From the NCBI RefSeq assembly GCF_029076445.1, contig NZ_JARESG010000007.1, positions 124,001 through 188,000 of the forward strand: a DNA stretch of 64,000 nucleotides, read 5' to 3'. The translations under genes were made by a program, and so were the position numbers. This stretch comes from Pseudarthrobacter naphthalenicus (lineage in GTDB: Bacteria; Actinomycetota; Actinomycetes; Actinomycetales; Micrococcaceae). The notes below the pieces were generated by a model that saw only the letters and a program-made list of their open reading frames with translations, had not been told where the DNA came from and searched no databases. This document shows, one piece after another, positions 15,529-24,900 of the stretch. How positions within the stretch are numbered: the first letter of the stretch is position 1; every line of letters starts with the position of its first letter.

Positions 15529-15822
15529 ATGTGGATCGGCTGGATTGAATTCGACATTCTCCTGGGCGATGTCCAGAGCCTGAAAGAAAAGCGCTCCGTC
15601 ATCAGGCCTATGCTCGCCGAGGTCAAGCGCCGCTTTGATGTGTCGGTGGCCGAGGTGGGGGACCACGATCAGTACCGTCGCTCGCAGCTTGGCGCGGGCC
15701 TGGTGGCAGCTGACCGGACGCACCTCGTGGAGGTGCTCACCGCCGTCGAACGCTTTGTGGCTGCGAGGCCGGAAATCGAGCTGCTCAGCGCCCGGCAGCG
15801 GGAGTTCCACAGCGAGGACTGA
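15529..15822 (+). CDS. DUF503 family protein
   Basis: A 97-aa protein of the DUF503 (YlxP-like) family: WIGWIEFDILLGDVQSLKEK at the start, then RSVIRPMLAEVKRRFDVSVAEVGDHD and QLGAGLVAADRTHLVEVL. YlxP-like proteins fold as a small ferredoxin-like domain and are often linked with ribosome maturation genes, although no infB or rbfA is nearby. ATG 15529 is chosen because the family begins there; the longer frame upstream reads through palindrome copy A. No good ribosome-binding site is visible, and the start lies 11 nt beyond the palindrome, which could affect its translation. Copy B begins 5 nt after its stop. Confidence 0.82.
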   Translation: MWIGWIEFDILLGDVQSLKEKRSVIRPMLAEVKRRFDVSVAEVGDHDQYRRSQLGAGLVAADRTHLVEVLTAVERFVAARPEIELLSARQREFHSED

Positions 15823-15827
15823 CCCCC

Positions 15828-15887
15828 ATCGGTTGCTCCGCAAGCGACCTTCTGAGCGATCAAAACGGCGTTTGCGGAGCAATCGAT
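15828..15887 (+). repeat. 60-nt palindromic repeat, copy B
   Basis: Second 60-nt copy: 5' arm ATCGGTTGCTCCGCAAGCGA, centre CTGAGCGATCAAAACGG, 3' arm TTTGCGGAGCAATCGAT. It begins 5 nt behind the DUF503 stop codon and ends 53 nt before the AbiEi/DUF559 gene. Changes in one arm (GCAA) are matched by compensating changes in the other (TTGC) relative to copy A, so the hairpin rather than the sequence is conserved. Confidence 0.9.
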
Positions 15888-15940
15888 GAAGCCTGTGGAT
15901 AACTTCTGCAGCGCTCGCCTTATTCTGCTCTGATGAATCC

Positions 15941-16882
15941 ATGAAGATCCCGCGCCCGCTACCAGAGGAACTACGGGACCGCCCGTTTACGGTTGTCGAA
16001 GCGGCGCGGGCCGGAGTGTCGCACAAGCGGCTGCGGCACCGCAGCTTGCATCGCCTGGGGAAAGGGATCCGGTCGGAAGGGCCGACGGCGGAGCTCACCT
16101 TGAGTGCCAGAGTGCGACCGTTCATCGAGGTCAATGAGCGATGCGCCGCGTCGCACCTCACCGCGGCTGAACTCCTTGTGCTGCCGCGACGTCAGCAGAA
16201 GGGGACACCAGAGATGTATCACGTCATCAGGCCTGAGGGCTCGGCACACCTGAACAGACCGCATGTCATTGTGCACCGCATGAAGCTCTACAGCGACGAG
16301 GTCACCACAGTTGACGGTGTGCCCGTGACCACTCCTGAGCGAACTTGGCTGGACATGGCGGAAATGCTCACGGTGGATGAGTTGGTGGCCATGGGGGACA
16401 GCTGTGTACGGGTGCCGCGGCCGGACTTCGAGGATAGGGACATGCCGCTATGCAGCCTGGCTGACCTTCAACGGATGATCGATCGGCACAAGGGAAAGCG
16501 CGGGCTTCGTAAGGCCAGGGAAGCCATTAAACTCATCCGGGTCGGCTCCGACTCGCCGCAGGAGACGCTGCTTCGGCTGGCCATGGTCAGGGCCGGACTG
16601 CCGGAACCCGAGCTGAACGTCCCGATCATCGGCGAGGACGGCCTGCGTCATCACGAGCCGGACCTCTCGTACCGAAAGTACCGGATCGGGATCGAGTACG
16701 AAGGCGAACACCACGGCGACGGAGGGCAGATCGTCCGGGACATTGCCCGCTCCGAAAACTATCACGCCGTGGGCTGGGCGGAAGTGCGCATTTCCAAGCG
16801 GCACATGCTCAACGACGCCAAGCCCGCGGTCGCCAAGATCCGAGCGGCCCTGATACAGGCAGGGTGGCGCAAGGGCTATTAA
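15941..16882 (+). CDS. AbiEi-like winged-helix / DUF559 nuclease-fold protein
   Basis: A 313-aa protein of a type common in actinobacteria. The N-terminal 60-70 residues (FTVVEAARAGVSHKRLRHRS) resemble the AbiEi antitoxin-like winged helix; the middle contains VDGVPVTTPERTWLDMAEML; the C-terminus is a DUF559, Vsr-like endonuclease fold (LSYRKYRIGIEYEGEHHGDG, then WAEVRISKRHML). The acidic residues around IGIEYEGEHH match the nuclease-like core, but activity is not shown. No AbiEii toxin partner is adjacent, so it is not a complete abortive-infection pair. It is flanked directly by palindrome copies B and C, which is why a link with repeat movement deserves thought. Confidence 0.75.
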   Translation: MKIPRPLPEELRDRPFTVVEAARAGVSHKRLRHRSLHRLGKGIRSEGPTAELTLSARVRPFIEVNERCAASHLTAAELLVLPRRQQKGTPEMYHVIRPEGSAHLNRPHVIVHRMKLYSDEVTTVDGVPVTTPERTWLDMAEMLTVDELVAMGDSCVRVPRPDFEDRDMPLCSLADLQRMIDRHKGKRGLRKAREAIKLIRVGSDSPQETLLRLAMVRAGLPEPELNVPIIGEDGLRHHEPDLSYRKYRIGIEYEGEHHGDGGQIVRDIARSENYHAVGWAEVRISKRHMLNDAKPAVAKIRAALIQAGWRKGY

Positions 16883-16884
16883 GC

Positions 16885-16944
16885 ATCGATTGCTCCGCAA
16901 CTGCCGTTCTGAGGGCTCAAAAGGGCGCTCACGGAGCAACGGAT
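16885..16944 (+). repeat. 60-nt palindromic repeat, copy C
   Basis: Third 60-nt copy: 5' arm ATCGATTGCTCCGCAACTGC, centre CTGAGGGCTCAAAAGG, 3' arm CTCACGGAGCAACGGAT. It begins 2 nt after the stop codon of the DUF559 gene and ends 40 nt before the HIT-like gene. The outer 3' end (CGGAT) is the most degraded part among the copies. Confidence 0.88.
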
Positions 16945-16984
16945 GGAGGCGGAGGCGGCCACGGCCAGGCATTAGTCTGATGCC

Positions 16985-17584
16985 ATGACGCAGATGATGA
17001 CCCCGGACGAGTACTTCAAATTTGCCTCTCAGCCCAATGACGAAGACCCGGCAACGGAGTTTGCCGAGTGGCCTACTTTCCCGTTCGCCGGGCCACTGAC
17101 CACCAAAGCGCTTACTGCCCCGGAAATGCCGGAGCCGCCCCGACGTGGCGAGAATGGCGAAGAGTGTACTGATTGCGAGGGCAAAGCGAGCAGCCTGTGG
17201 CAGAACGGACGTTGGCGTATACATCAACTGAACCCGACGCTCATGCCCGTGGGGCTGATGCTCCAACCCGTCGACCATTACGACGCCGGGGAACTTCCGG
17301 ACGAGCTGGCTGCCGAACTCGGCGTTCTGATGAACCACCTCACCGCGGCCATCGAGGCGCAGGAATTTGTGGGCAGGGCACACGTCAACCGGTGGGGCGA
17401 CGGAGGGGCGCACCTGCACTTCTGGTTTATGGGCCGCCCGATTGGTCAGCTTCAGATGCGGGGCAGCCTTGGCATCTTGTGGGCAGACCTCGGCCAAGCA
17501 CTGCCCCAACGCGTCCTGGACTCAAACCACCGGCTGGTCCTGATGAATTTCGTTGCCCGGGCCGGCGGCGAGATGGCGGCTTAA
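16985..17584 (+). CDS. HIT-like hypothetical protein
   Basis: A 199-aa soluble protein. Residues about 75-150 resemble the histidine-triad fold: WRIHQLNPTLMPVGLMLQPV, an alpha-helical LTAAIEAQEFVGRAHVNRWG, and AHLHFWFMGRP, which carries a His-x-His pattern near the HIT active-site position. A CxxC pair (ECTDCEG) near residue 60 could bind metal. Most bacterial relatives are nucleotide hydrolases or transferases, but the triad is incomplete, so activity is uncertain. The gene is followed after 2 nt by palindrome copy D and faces purL. Alternative: a standalone actinobacterial family without enzymatic role. Confidence 0.65.
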   Translation: MTQMMTPDEYFKFASQPNDEDPATEFAEWPTFPFAGPLTTKALTAPEMPEPPRRGENGEECTDCEGKASSLWQNGRWRIHQLNPTLMPVGLMLQPVDHYDAGELPDELAAELGVLMNHLTAAIEAQEFVGRAHVNRWGDGGAHLHFWFMGRPIGQLQMRGSLGILWADLGQALPQRVLDSNHRLVLMNFVARAGGEMAA

Positions 17585-17586
17585 AA

Positions 17587-17646
17587 ATCGATTGCTCCGC
17601 AACTGCCGTTTTGAGGGTTCAAAAGGGCCGTTACGGAGCAATCGAT
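17587..17646 (+). repeat. 60-nt palindromic repeat, copy D
   Basis: Fourth 60-nt copy and the most symmetrical outside: 5' arm ATCGATTGCTCCGCAACTGC, centre TTTTGAGGGTTCAAAA, 3' arm CCGTTACGGAGCAATCGAT. It begins 2 nt after the HIT-like stop codon and lies in the short space between two convergent genes, 14 nt from the purL stop. It could end transcription from both sides. Confidence 0.9.
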
Positions 17647-17660
17647 GGGGGAGGCGGGGG

Positions 17661-19970
17661 TTAGCCGAAGTACTTCGGCAGGGTCCCTTCGTGCGCCTCG
17701 CGGAGGGCATCCAGCGACAGGGTGTCGACGCCGTTGATCTCCAGCTGGCCGCTTGCCGCGTCCACCACACCGATGCGGAGGTGGGCGAAGCCGCGGGCGG
17801 TGCACATGTCCTGGAAGCGGACTTCCTCGGAGCGGGGCACGCCTACAATGGCGCGGCCCTGGGACTCGGAGAACAGCGCGGTGAACAGGTCGACGCCGTC
17901 GCGGTCCATGACGTCCTGCAGGGCAATCCGGGCACCCACGCCGTAGCGCAGCGAGGACTCCACCAGGGCTGCCGCGAGGCCGCCTTCGGAGAGGTCGTGT
18001 GCGGAGTCCACCATGCCGTCGCGGGAGGCGTTGATCAGGATCTCGCCCAGTGCGCGCTCGGCGGCGAGGTCAACCTTGGGCGGCTGTCCGCCGAGGTGGC
18101 CGCGCATGTTGGCCCATTCGGAACCGTCCAGCTCGGCGCCCGTGGTACCCAGCAGGTAGATGGCCATGCCATCCTCCCGCCAGCCCGACGGCGTGCGGCG
18201 GGCAACGTCGTCGAGCTTGCCCAGTACCGCCACCACGGGGGAGGGGTGGATGGGGATGGTGCCCGTCTGGTTGTACAGCGAGACGTTGCCGCCGGTGACC
18301 GGGATGCCCAGTTCCATGCAGGCGTCCGACAGGCCGCGGATGGCTTCGGCGAGCTGCCACATCACGTCCGGGTCCTCGGGGGAGCCGAAGTTCAGGCAGT
18401 CGCTGACTGCCATCGGCACGGCGCCGGAGGTGGCCACGTTGCGGTAGGCCTCGGCCAGGGCCAGCTGTGCGCCGTGGTACGGGTCAAGGTAGGTGTAGCG
18501 GCCGTTGGCGTCGGTGGCCAGGGCGACGCCCAGGCCGGTTTCCTCATCAACACGGACCACGCCGGCATCGTCCGGGAACGCCATGGCGGTGTTGCCGCCC
18601 ACGTAGCGGTCGTACTGGTTGGTGATCCAGGCCTTGGAGCACATGTTCGGCGAGGCGATGAGCTCGGTGACAGCGGCAGCCAGTTCCGCGGGGGCGGCGG
18701 GACGGCCGGCGTCCTGCACGGAACCGGTGAAGGAATCGGCCTGGACCGAGTCCTGCCATGAGGGGCGGGCATACGGGCGATCGTAGACCGGGCCGTCGTG
18801 TGCCACGGTGCGCGGGTCAACGTCCACGATGACCACGCCGTCCCAGGTGATGATCAGGCGGCCGGTGTCGGTGACTTCGCCGAGCCAGGAGTACTCCACG
18901 GCCCACTTGTCCATCACGGCTTCGAAGGCTTTGATGTTTTCCGGGGTGACCACGGCCATCATGCGTTCCTGCGACTCGGACATCAGGATCTCGCCCGGGG
19001 TCAGGGTGGGATCGCGCAACAGGACGGAGGTCAGCTCAACCTGCATGCCGCCGTCGCCGTTCGATGCCAGCTCGGATGTGGCGCAGGAAATGCCTGCCGC
19101 GCCGAGGTCCTGGATGCCTTCAACCAGTGAGCCCTTGAACAGTTCCAGGCAGCACTCGATGAGGACCTTCTCCGCGAAGGGGTCGCCCACCTGCACTGCG
19201 GGGCGCTTGGAGGGCTTGGTGTCATCGAAGGACTCCGAGGCCAGCACGGACGCGCCGCCAATGCCGTCGCCGCCGGTGCGTGCACCGAACAGGACCACCT
19301 TGTTGCCCTTGCCCGAAGCGTTGGCGAGGCGGATGTCCTCGTGGCGCATGACGCCAACAGCGAGGGCGTTAACCAGCGGGTTGCCCTGGTAGATGGGGTC
19401 GAACACCATTTCGCCGCCGATGTTCGGCAGGCCCAGCGAGTTGCCGTAGCCTCCGATGCCGGCCACTGCGCCGTGCATCACGCGGGCGGTATCCGGGTGG
19501 TCGATGGCGCCAAACCGCAGCGGATCCATGACGGCCACGGGGCGGGCGCCCATGGAGATGATGTCGCGGACAATGCCGCCGATGCCCGTGGCAGCACCCT
19601 GATAGGGCTCCACGAACGACGGCGAGTTGTGGGACTCGATCTTGAAGGTTACGGCCCAGCCGTCCCCGAGGTTGGTCACACCGGCGTTTTCGCCGATGCC
19701 CACCAGCATGTCCTTCTTCATTTCCTCGGTCACCTTGTCGCCGAACTGGCGCAGGTGGTTCTTGGAGGATTTGTAGGAGCAGTGCTCGCTCCACATGACG
19801 GAGTACATGGCCAGTTCGGCGCCGGTGGGGCGGCGGCCCAGGACCTTGACTACCTCGTCGAACTCGTTCTGCTTCAGGCCCAGTTCGGCCCAGGGCAGTT
19901 CGGTGTCCGGGGTCTTGGCGGCGTTCTCGACGGTGTCGATGTTGAACTTCTTGGTGGTTTCCGTGGTCAC
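17661..19970 (-). CDS. purL: phosphoribosylformylglycinamidine synthase subunit PurL
   Basis: A 769-aa small-type PurL, the synthetase subunit of the PurLQS complex in purine synthesis. It converts FGAR, glutamine-derived ammonia and ATP to FGAM in the cytoplasm. Familiar blocks are [20 protein letters not shown] near residue 45, [44 protein letters not shown] and [14 protein letters not shown]; the second half repeats the fold ([47 protein letters not shown]). Its start overlaps the purQ stop by 4 nt. Length and order purS-purQ-purL are standard for Gram-positive bacteria. Confidence 0.97.
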   Translation of the reverse strand: MTTETTKKFNIDTVENAAKTPDTELPWAELGLKQNEFDEVVKVLGRRPTGAELAMYSVMWSEHCSYKSSKNHLRQFGDKVTEEMKKDMLVGIGENAGVTNLGDGWAVTFKIESHNSPSFVEPYQGAATGIGGIVRDIISMGARPVAVMDPLRFGAIDHPDTARVMHGAVAGIGGYGNSLGLPNIGGEMVFDPIYQGNPLVNALAVGVMRHEDIRLANASGKGNKVVLFGARTGGDGIGGASVLASESFDDTKPSKRPAVQVGDPFAEKVLIECCLELFKGSLVEGIQDLGAAGISCATSELASNGDGGMQVELTSVLLRDPTLTPGEILMSESQERMMAVVTPENIKAFEAVMDKWAVEYSWLGEVTDTGRLIITWDGVVIVDVDPRTVAHDGPVYDRPYARPSWQDSVQADSFTGSVQDAGRPAAPAELAAAVTELIASPNMCSKAWITNQYDRYVGGNTAMAFPDDAGVVRVDEETGLGVALATDANGRYTYLDPYHGAQLALAEAYRNVATSGAVPMAVSDCLNFGSPEDPDVMWQLAEAIRGLSDACMELGIPVTGGNVSLYNQTGTIPIHPSPVVAVLGKLDDVARRTPSGWREDGMAIYLLGTTGAELDGSEWANMRGHLGGQPPKVDLAAERALGEILINASRDGMVDSAHDLSEGGLAAALVESSLRYGVGARIALQDVMDRDGVDLFTALFSESQGRAIVGVPRSEEVRFQDMCTARGFAHLRIGVVDAASGQLEINGVDTLSLDALREAHEGTLPKYFG

Positions 19971-20743
19971 TTGGCGCCTCCCACAATCTTGTTCAGGACG
20001 GACGTGAAGAAGCCGAGGCCGTCGGTGTCCGTGCCGCCGATCCCATCCAGCGATTCCGGGCCGAAGCCAACCTCGGTAGCGTGTTCCGGGTGGGGCATGA
20101 GGCCCACCACGTTGCCGGCGGCGTTGGAGATGCCGGCAATGTCGCGGCGCGAGCCGTTCGGGTTGAAGCCGACGTACCGGAAGGCCACGCGGCCCTCAGC
20201 CTCGAGGGCGTCCAGGGTCTTTTCGTCGGCGATGTACTGGCCGTCCTGGTTCTTCAGCGGCACCGTGATTTCCTGGCCGGCCTCGTAGTCGAGGGTCCAC
20301 GCGGTGTTGCTGTTCTCCACGCGCAGGACCTGGTCGCGGCACAGGAACTTCAGGTGGTCGTTCTTGATCATGGAGCCGGGCAGCAGGTGCGACTCGGTCA
20401 GGATCTGGAAGCCGTTGCAGATGCCCAGGACGGGCAGCTTGGCGTCGGAGTTGGCCGCGTCGATGATCTTGGACATCAGCGGCGCGAAACGGGCGATGGC
20501 GCCGGCGCGGAGGTAATCACCGTAGGAGAAACCGCCGGGAATCACCACGGCGTCAACGTCGCCCAAGGTGGTGTCTGCATGCCAGAGCGGCACCGCGGTG
20601 CCACCGGCAAGCCGGACTGCACGGGCGGCGTCGCGGTCGTCAAGGGTGCCGGGGAAGGTGACAACACCGATCCGGGCCCCGGCGAGCCTGCGGGCATCGG
20701 GGTCGACGGCGGCCGCCTCGCCGATCAGGGGAAGTTCACTCAT
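19967..20743 (-). CDS. purQ: phosphoribosylformylglycinamidine synthase subunit PurQ
   Basis: A 258-aa class I glutamine amidotransferase. The nucleophile is Cys109 in LGICNGFQ, and the late [11 protein letters not shown] contains the His-Glu pair. [20 protein letters not shown] and [19 protein letters not shown] mark the family. It hydrolyses glutamine and channels ammonia to PurL. Most PurQ proteins have about 225 residues; the first 22 here (up to ARRLAGAR) are an extra N-terminal stretch, so translation may start later. It begins 1 nt after the purS stop and overlaps purL by 4 nt, so the three are one operon. Confidence 0.96.
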   Translation of the reverse strand: MSELPLIGEAAAVDPDARRLAGARIGVVTFPGTLDDRDAARAVRLAGGTAVPLWHADTTLGDVDAVVIPGGFSYGDYLRAGAIARFAPLMSKIIDAANSDAKLPVLGICNGFQILTESHLLPGSMIKNDHLKFLCRDQVLRVENSNTAWTLDYEAGQEITVPLKNQDGQYIADEKTLDALEAEGRVAFRYVGFNPNGSRRDIAGISNAAGNVVGLMPHPEHATEVGFGPESLDGIGGTDTDGLGFFTSVLNKIVGGAK

Positions 20744-20744
20744 C

Positions 20745-20996
20745 TCAGGCCTCGACGACCTCGACGTTGACCACGTCTTCGATCACGGGGTTGGACAACA
20801 GGGTCTCGGCCGCTTCGCGGGCCTGGGCCAGGATTGCGTCCGTCACCTCGCCGTCAACCGTCAGTTCAAAGCGCTTGCCCTGACGGACAGAGCTAAAGCC
20901 GGTGAAACCCAGCCGGGGGAGTGCACCCACGATGGCCTTCCCCTGCGGGTCCAGAATCTCGGGCTTGGGCATGACGTCAACAACGATCCGGGGCAT
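20745..20996 (-). CDS. purS: phosphoribosylformylglycinamidine synthase subunit PurS
   Basis: An 83-aa protein with the PurS pattern: [20 protein letters not shown], then [20 protein letters not shown] and a C-terminal half ending [15 protein letters not shown]. PurS is the small dimeric bridge that holds PurQ to PurL and helps pass ammonia. It is the first gene of the purSQL operon. A GGAG-like site sits before ATG 20996. The 270 nt upstream to the next plus-strand gene should hold the promoters for both directions; I see no purine riboswitch there. Confidence 0.95.
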   Translation of the reverse strand: MPRIVVDVMPKPEILDPQGKAIVGALPRLGFTGFSSVRQGKRFELTVDGEVTDAILAQAREAAETLLSNPVIEDVVNVEVVEA

Positions 20997-21266
20997 CCGG
21001 CAACTCCTGTGCGTGAGCTTTGGGTAAGGGCGCAGCGGAGTGGTGCCGTCTTACGCCGTTCCAGAAGTTGTGGGGGCCTGCTTTTCAACAGTGCCTTTAC
21101 AGTGAGGACGGGCGCTCCGCGAGCTTGCCAGCCCATTCTACCGGCCGGAACGCCCCACCCCGTATTCGGTGGGCCCCGTCACTTCATCAGGCGGGCTCCG
21201 GGTTCTCGGAGGTGATGAACGACGGCGGCTCTGGCCCCGTGGAGGCGGCGTCACTAGGATGGCGTC

Positions 21267-21452
21267 ATGGCTGAAAAATCGAAGTCCCTGCTGTTGCCGC
21301 TCATGGCCGTTGCCGTATTCGCCGGGCTGGGCCGGATGGTCATGCAAAAGATCAAGGCCGACAGGGCGGCCCGGGAAACCCGGGTAGCCGGACCCGTGGA
21401 CGAGAAGACCCGGCAGTGGATCAGTGACGTGGTGCGCACTCCGAGGCAGTAG
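21267..21452 (+). CDS. small single-span membrane protein
   Basis: A 61-aa protein with one hydrophobic segment (LLLPLMAVAVFAGLGRMVM, residues about 8-26) flanked by lysines, followed by a charged cytoplasmic or external tail (KIKADRAARETRV ... DEKTRQWISDVV). I do not recognise the family. The frame has good codon use, an intrinsic terminator 33 nt after its stop, and it stands divergent from purS, so it is probably real. No function can be assigned. Confidence 0.6.
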   Translation: MAEKSKSLLLPLMAVAVFAGLGRMVMQKIKADRAARETRVAGPVDEKTRQWISDVVRTPRQ

Positions 21453-21484
21453 GCTAGCCGGCACCAAGAACCACTAAGTCGTGA

Positions 21485-21516
21485 AGCGGGCGTCCCTCGT
21501 CGGGGCGCCCGCTTTT
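21485..21516 (+). terminator. intrinsic terminator after the small membrane protein gene
   Basis: AGCGGGCGTCCC (21485-21496), loop TCGTC, GGGGCGCCCGCT, then TTTT. The stem has 12 pairs including one T-G pair and is followed by a T-run and TGTGTGTC, the classic layout. Confidence 0.85.
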
Positions 21517-21952
21517 GTGTGTCTGTGTCTGTGTCAGGGCCGGGAGGCGACCCGTCACCGCGGACCACCAGCCCCGGCCACAGAGAGCTTCCGCGGGCTC
21601 GACGGTGCGCCGGTCCCGCCCACGTCCCCCGGGTAATTGAAGTGACTTCCCTGTCAAGCTGTTGACACGCCGTCGCCCGCGGAGCACGGCGTTGTGGGGT
21701 TGATCGCTGACCCTGCCAACGGCCCTCATAGTCCGGGGATCCGGCGCGGCCCCGGCCGGTCTTCCGGTGCCAGCCTGAAAGTTGGATGATTGAGCACAAA
21801 ACATGGATGTGTTCTATGTCATATTGAGCTCTCAGTCTGTACTGTTTGTAGCGGCTGGTCACAGCATTACAAAACCTGTAATGCGATTTGCCGCTCCAGC
21901 TGCTCCAGACCGGCGACCTGGCCGGCGTTCTTCGTGAAAGGTGTAGTCGCTC
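21517..21952. other. 436-nt intergenic region upstream of the protease
   Basis: No convincing gene is visible here. The first part is a TGTGTCTGTGTCTGTGTC dinucleotide-rich stretch directly after the terminator. The part from about 21780 is more AT-rich than its surroundings and holds the inverted repeat at 21864-21884 and the ribosome-binding site GAAAGG (21937-21942) of the protease gene. It probably contains the protease promoter. Confidence 0.5.
21864..21884. promoter_or_regulatory. inverted repeat upstream of the protease, candidate operator
   Basis: GCATTACA (21864-21871), spacer AAACC, TGTAATGC (21877-21884): perfect 8-nt arms, 69 nt upstream of the protease GTG. The spacing and AT-rich arms look like a site for a dimeric regulator of the GntR or TetR kind. 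No regulator gene is adjacent, so its binder is unknown. Confidence 0.45.
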
Positions 21953-24900
21953 GTGAAATCAACTGCAAAACGCCCTGTCCGGGGCAGGGGACTCCGGAAA
22001 GCTACGGCATTTGCCGTGGGCTTGCCGCTGCTCCTCACCTCGATGGCGATGAGCCCCGCTACCGCGGCGCCCGCCGGCCTGAATACGGCAGTAACCGCAC
22101 AGAAGTCTGCCGCGAGTGACTTCAAGGATGGCCGCTACATTGTGGTCCTCGCGGCCAAGGCCGCGGCCGCCTATGAGGGGGAGACGCCGGGCCTGCTGGC
22201 CACCAAGCCGCAGAACGGCCGCAAGCTCGACGCAGGCAGCCCTAACTTCAAGGCATACGATGCCCACCTCCGCAAGACGCAGCAGGACGTCGCCGCCCGG
22301 CAGGGAGTGACGCCGTCGAAACAGTTCACGGCGGCCCTGAACGGGTTCGCGGCAGAGCTGACGGCAGCGCAGGCCGCCGAGCTTTCCAAAGATGCCAGGG
22401 TGCTGACGGTTCAACCCGACGTCGAGAATGCGCCCGACTACACCACCACGGACTTCCTGAAGCTCACCGGCGCAGAGGGTGCCTGGGCGACCCGCTTCGG
22501 CGGCGAAGCGAACGCAGGCAAGGGGGTCGTGGTGGGCGTCATTGACTCCGGCTATGCCCCGGACAACCCTTTCCTGAAGGGTGAGCCGGTCCAGCCGCTC
22601 AGCGGCCCCGCCCAGATGGGCCAGCCCTACCGCGATACCGACGGACGCATCGCCATGCTCAAGGCTGACGGCACCATGTTCAAAGGCGAATGCCAGAAGG
22701 GTGTGGACACCGGAGCAGCATTCGACGGAACCCTGTGCAACTCCAAAGTGGTCAGCGCCCGCTACTTTGCTGACGCCTTCCTGCAGTCCGTCAAGCCGGG
22801 AAACCGTGCACCGCAGGAACTGATCTCTCCCGTGGACGTTGGGAGCCACGGCACGCACACGGCCACCACCGCGGCCGGCAACGCCAACGTTGAACAGGTG
22901 CTCGACGGCATGAGCTTCGGCAAGAGTTCCGGAGTGGCACCGGCCGCCAAGGTTTCCGTCTACAAGATCTGCTGGGAGGATGACAACCCGGCCACCGGCG
23001 GCTGCTACACCTCGGCGTCCATCGAAGCCATTGACGCCGCCGTTCAGGACGGCGTTGACGTCCTGAACTACTCCATTTCAGGCAACACGGACAGCACCAG
23101 TGATCCCGTGGCGCTCGCCTTCCTCAATGCTGCCGCGGCCGGAGTGTTCGTCGCTGCTTCCGCCGGCAACTCCGGGCCGGGCGCATCCACCGTCAACCAT
23201 GCCTCACCTTGGTTGACCACCGTAGCGGCCTCCACGTTCCCCAGTGAACTCCTTGGCACAGTCAAGCTGTCAGACGGAAGCGTGTACCGCGGGGCGTCCA
23301 TCATGAAGGCCGAAGTCACGGACAAACCCGCGATTGTTGCCGCTGACGCTGCAGCCGCCGGTGCGGCCAACCCCAACCTGTGCGGCCCCGGAACCCTCGA
23401 TGCGGCCAAGGTGACCGGCAAAGTTGTGGTCTGTGACCGCGGTGTGGTGGACCGGACGGCCAAGAGCCTCGAGGTCCAGACCAAGGGCGGTGTGGGGATG
23501 ATCCTGGTCAACCTCACCAATAGCTCGGAAGACGCCGATAACCACGTCATCCCCACGGTCCACGTCAATGCTCCCAAGAGCCTGGAACTGAAGTCCAAGC
23601 TCGCCGGCAACACGGCGCTGACGGTGAGCCTCCTCAAGGGAGACCTCACCGGAGAACCGCTCCCTCCCGCACCACAGGTGGCAGGGTTCTCCTCCCGCGG
23701 CCCCACGCTCGCGTCCGGCGGCGACCTTCTGAAGCCGGACATCTCCGCCCCCGGCGTTAACGTGCTCGCCGGTGTTTCAACCATCGGCAACAAGGGTGCC
23801 CAGTTCGGGTTTATGTCCGGCACGTCCATGGCAGCACCGCACATCGCCGGTTTCGGCGCCCTGGTGCTCAGCGCGCAGCCGCGCTGGAGCCCTGCCACGG
23901 TCAAGTCCGCCATGATGACCACCGCCTACCCGCTGGTCAACGCCGACGGCACGCCCAACAAAAATCCGTTCGACGGCGGCGCCGGGCACATCGATTCCCT
24001 CCGTGTCCTCGATCCCGGCCTGGTCTATGACTCCGGCGTCAAGGACTGGCTGGGCTTCCTGAACAGCCAGGGTGTTGCGACGGGCGCACCCGAGGCCGGG
24101 ACGGTCGCTGCCCAGGACCTGAACCTGCCGTCCATCGCCGTCGGCAGCCTGGTGGGAGAAGTACAGGTCAAACGCCGGCTGACAGCGCTGGTTCCGGGCA
24201 TGTACCGGCCGCAGGTGGACCTGCCCGGATTCAGCGTCGCAGTGGAGCCGCAGGCGCTGAACTTCGCCAAGGCGGGCCAGACCCGCGAGGTGACGCTCAC
24301 CATCCGCAACGTCAGCGCGCCGGTCGGTAAATTCACCACCGGCACGCTGACCTGGAAGGGTCCGCGGACCGTCACGTCCCCCATGGCCGTGCGGCCCGTT
24401 GATGCAAGGATCGCGCCGTCCTTCTCCTTCAGTTCCCCCACAGGGACCGGCAGCGGAACAATGGACCTCGTGTCCGGCTCCGACGCTCCGCTCGCCGTAG
24501 CGGTCGAGGGACTCGCCCCGGTAAGCCAGACTGCCATTTCCAAGACGCCGGGTGCGTACGCAGCAACCAATGATGCGCACAATGCGTTGCTGAGCGTGAC
24601 GGTTCCTGCGGGTGCCACCTTCGCCCGCATCGGGGTCCAGTCGGAACGGAACGACGTCGACTGGGACATGGTGGTTTATGTCCCGAATGGTGCCGGTGGG
24701 CTGGTTCCCACCCAGGTAGCGACGGCGTCCGCCAGTGAGTTCCTTGAACTCGAGTCGCCGCGGGCGGGCACCTACTTCATTGTGGCCAACCTCTACTCGA
24801 CGCCGGACAACGGCGCCGCCAAGGCCACCGTCCAGGCGGCCGCCCTCTCGGGAGACGCCGCGAACCTCACGGTCACCCCCAACCCGATCGTGGCGCCGAA

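Noticed and set aside
15941..16882. Complete AbiE toxin-antitoxin system
   Set aside because: Only the AbiEi-like N-terminus is present, fused to a DUF559 domain; no AbiEii nucleotidyltransferase gene is adjacent.
15458..17646. CRISPR array
   Set aside because: Copies are 340-1000 nt apart with genes between them, not regular repeats with short spacers, and no cas genes occur.
15458..17646. Intrinsic terminators
   Set aside because: Hairpins are long and conserved in length, and no T-run follows any copy; termination may still be a side effect.
20997..21266. Purine riboswitch upstream of purS
   Set aside because: No conserved three-way-junction core or matching loops were found in the 270 nt.
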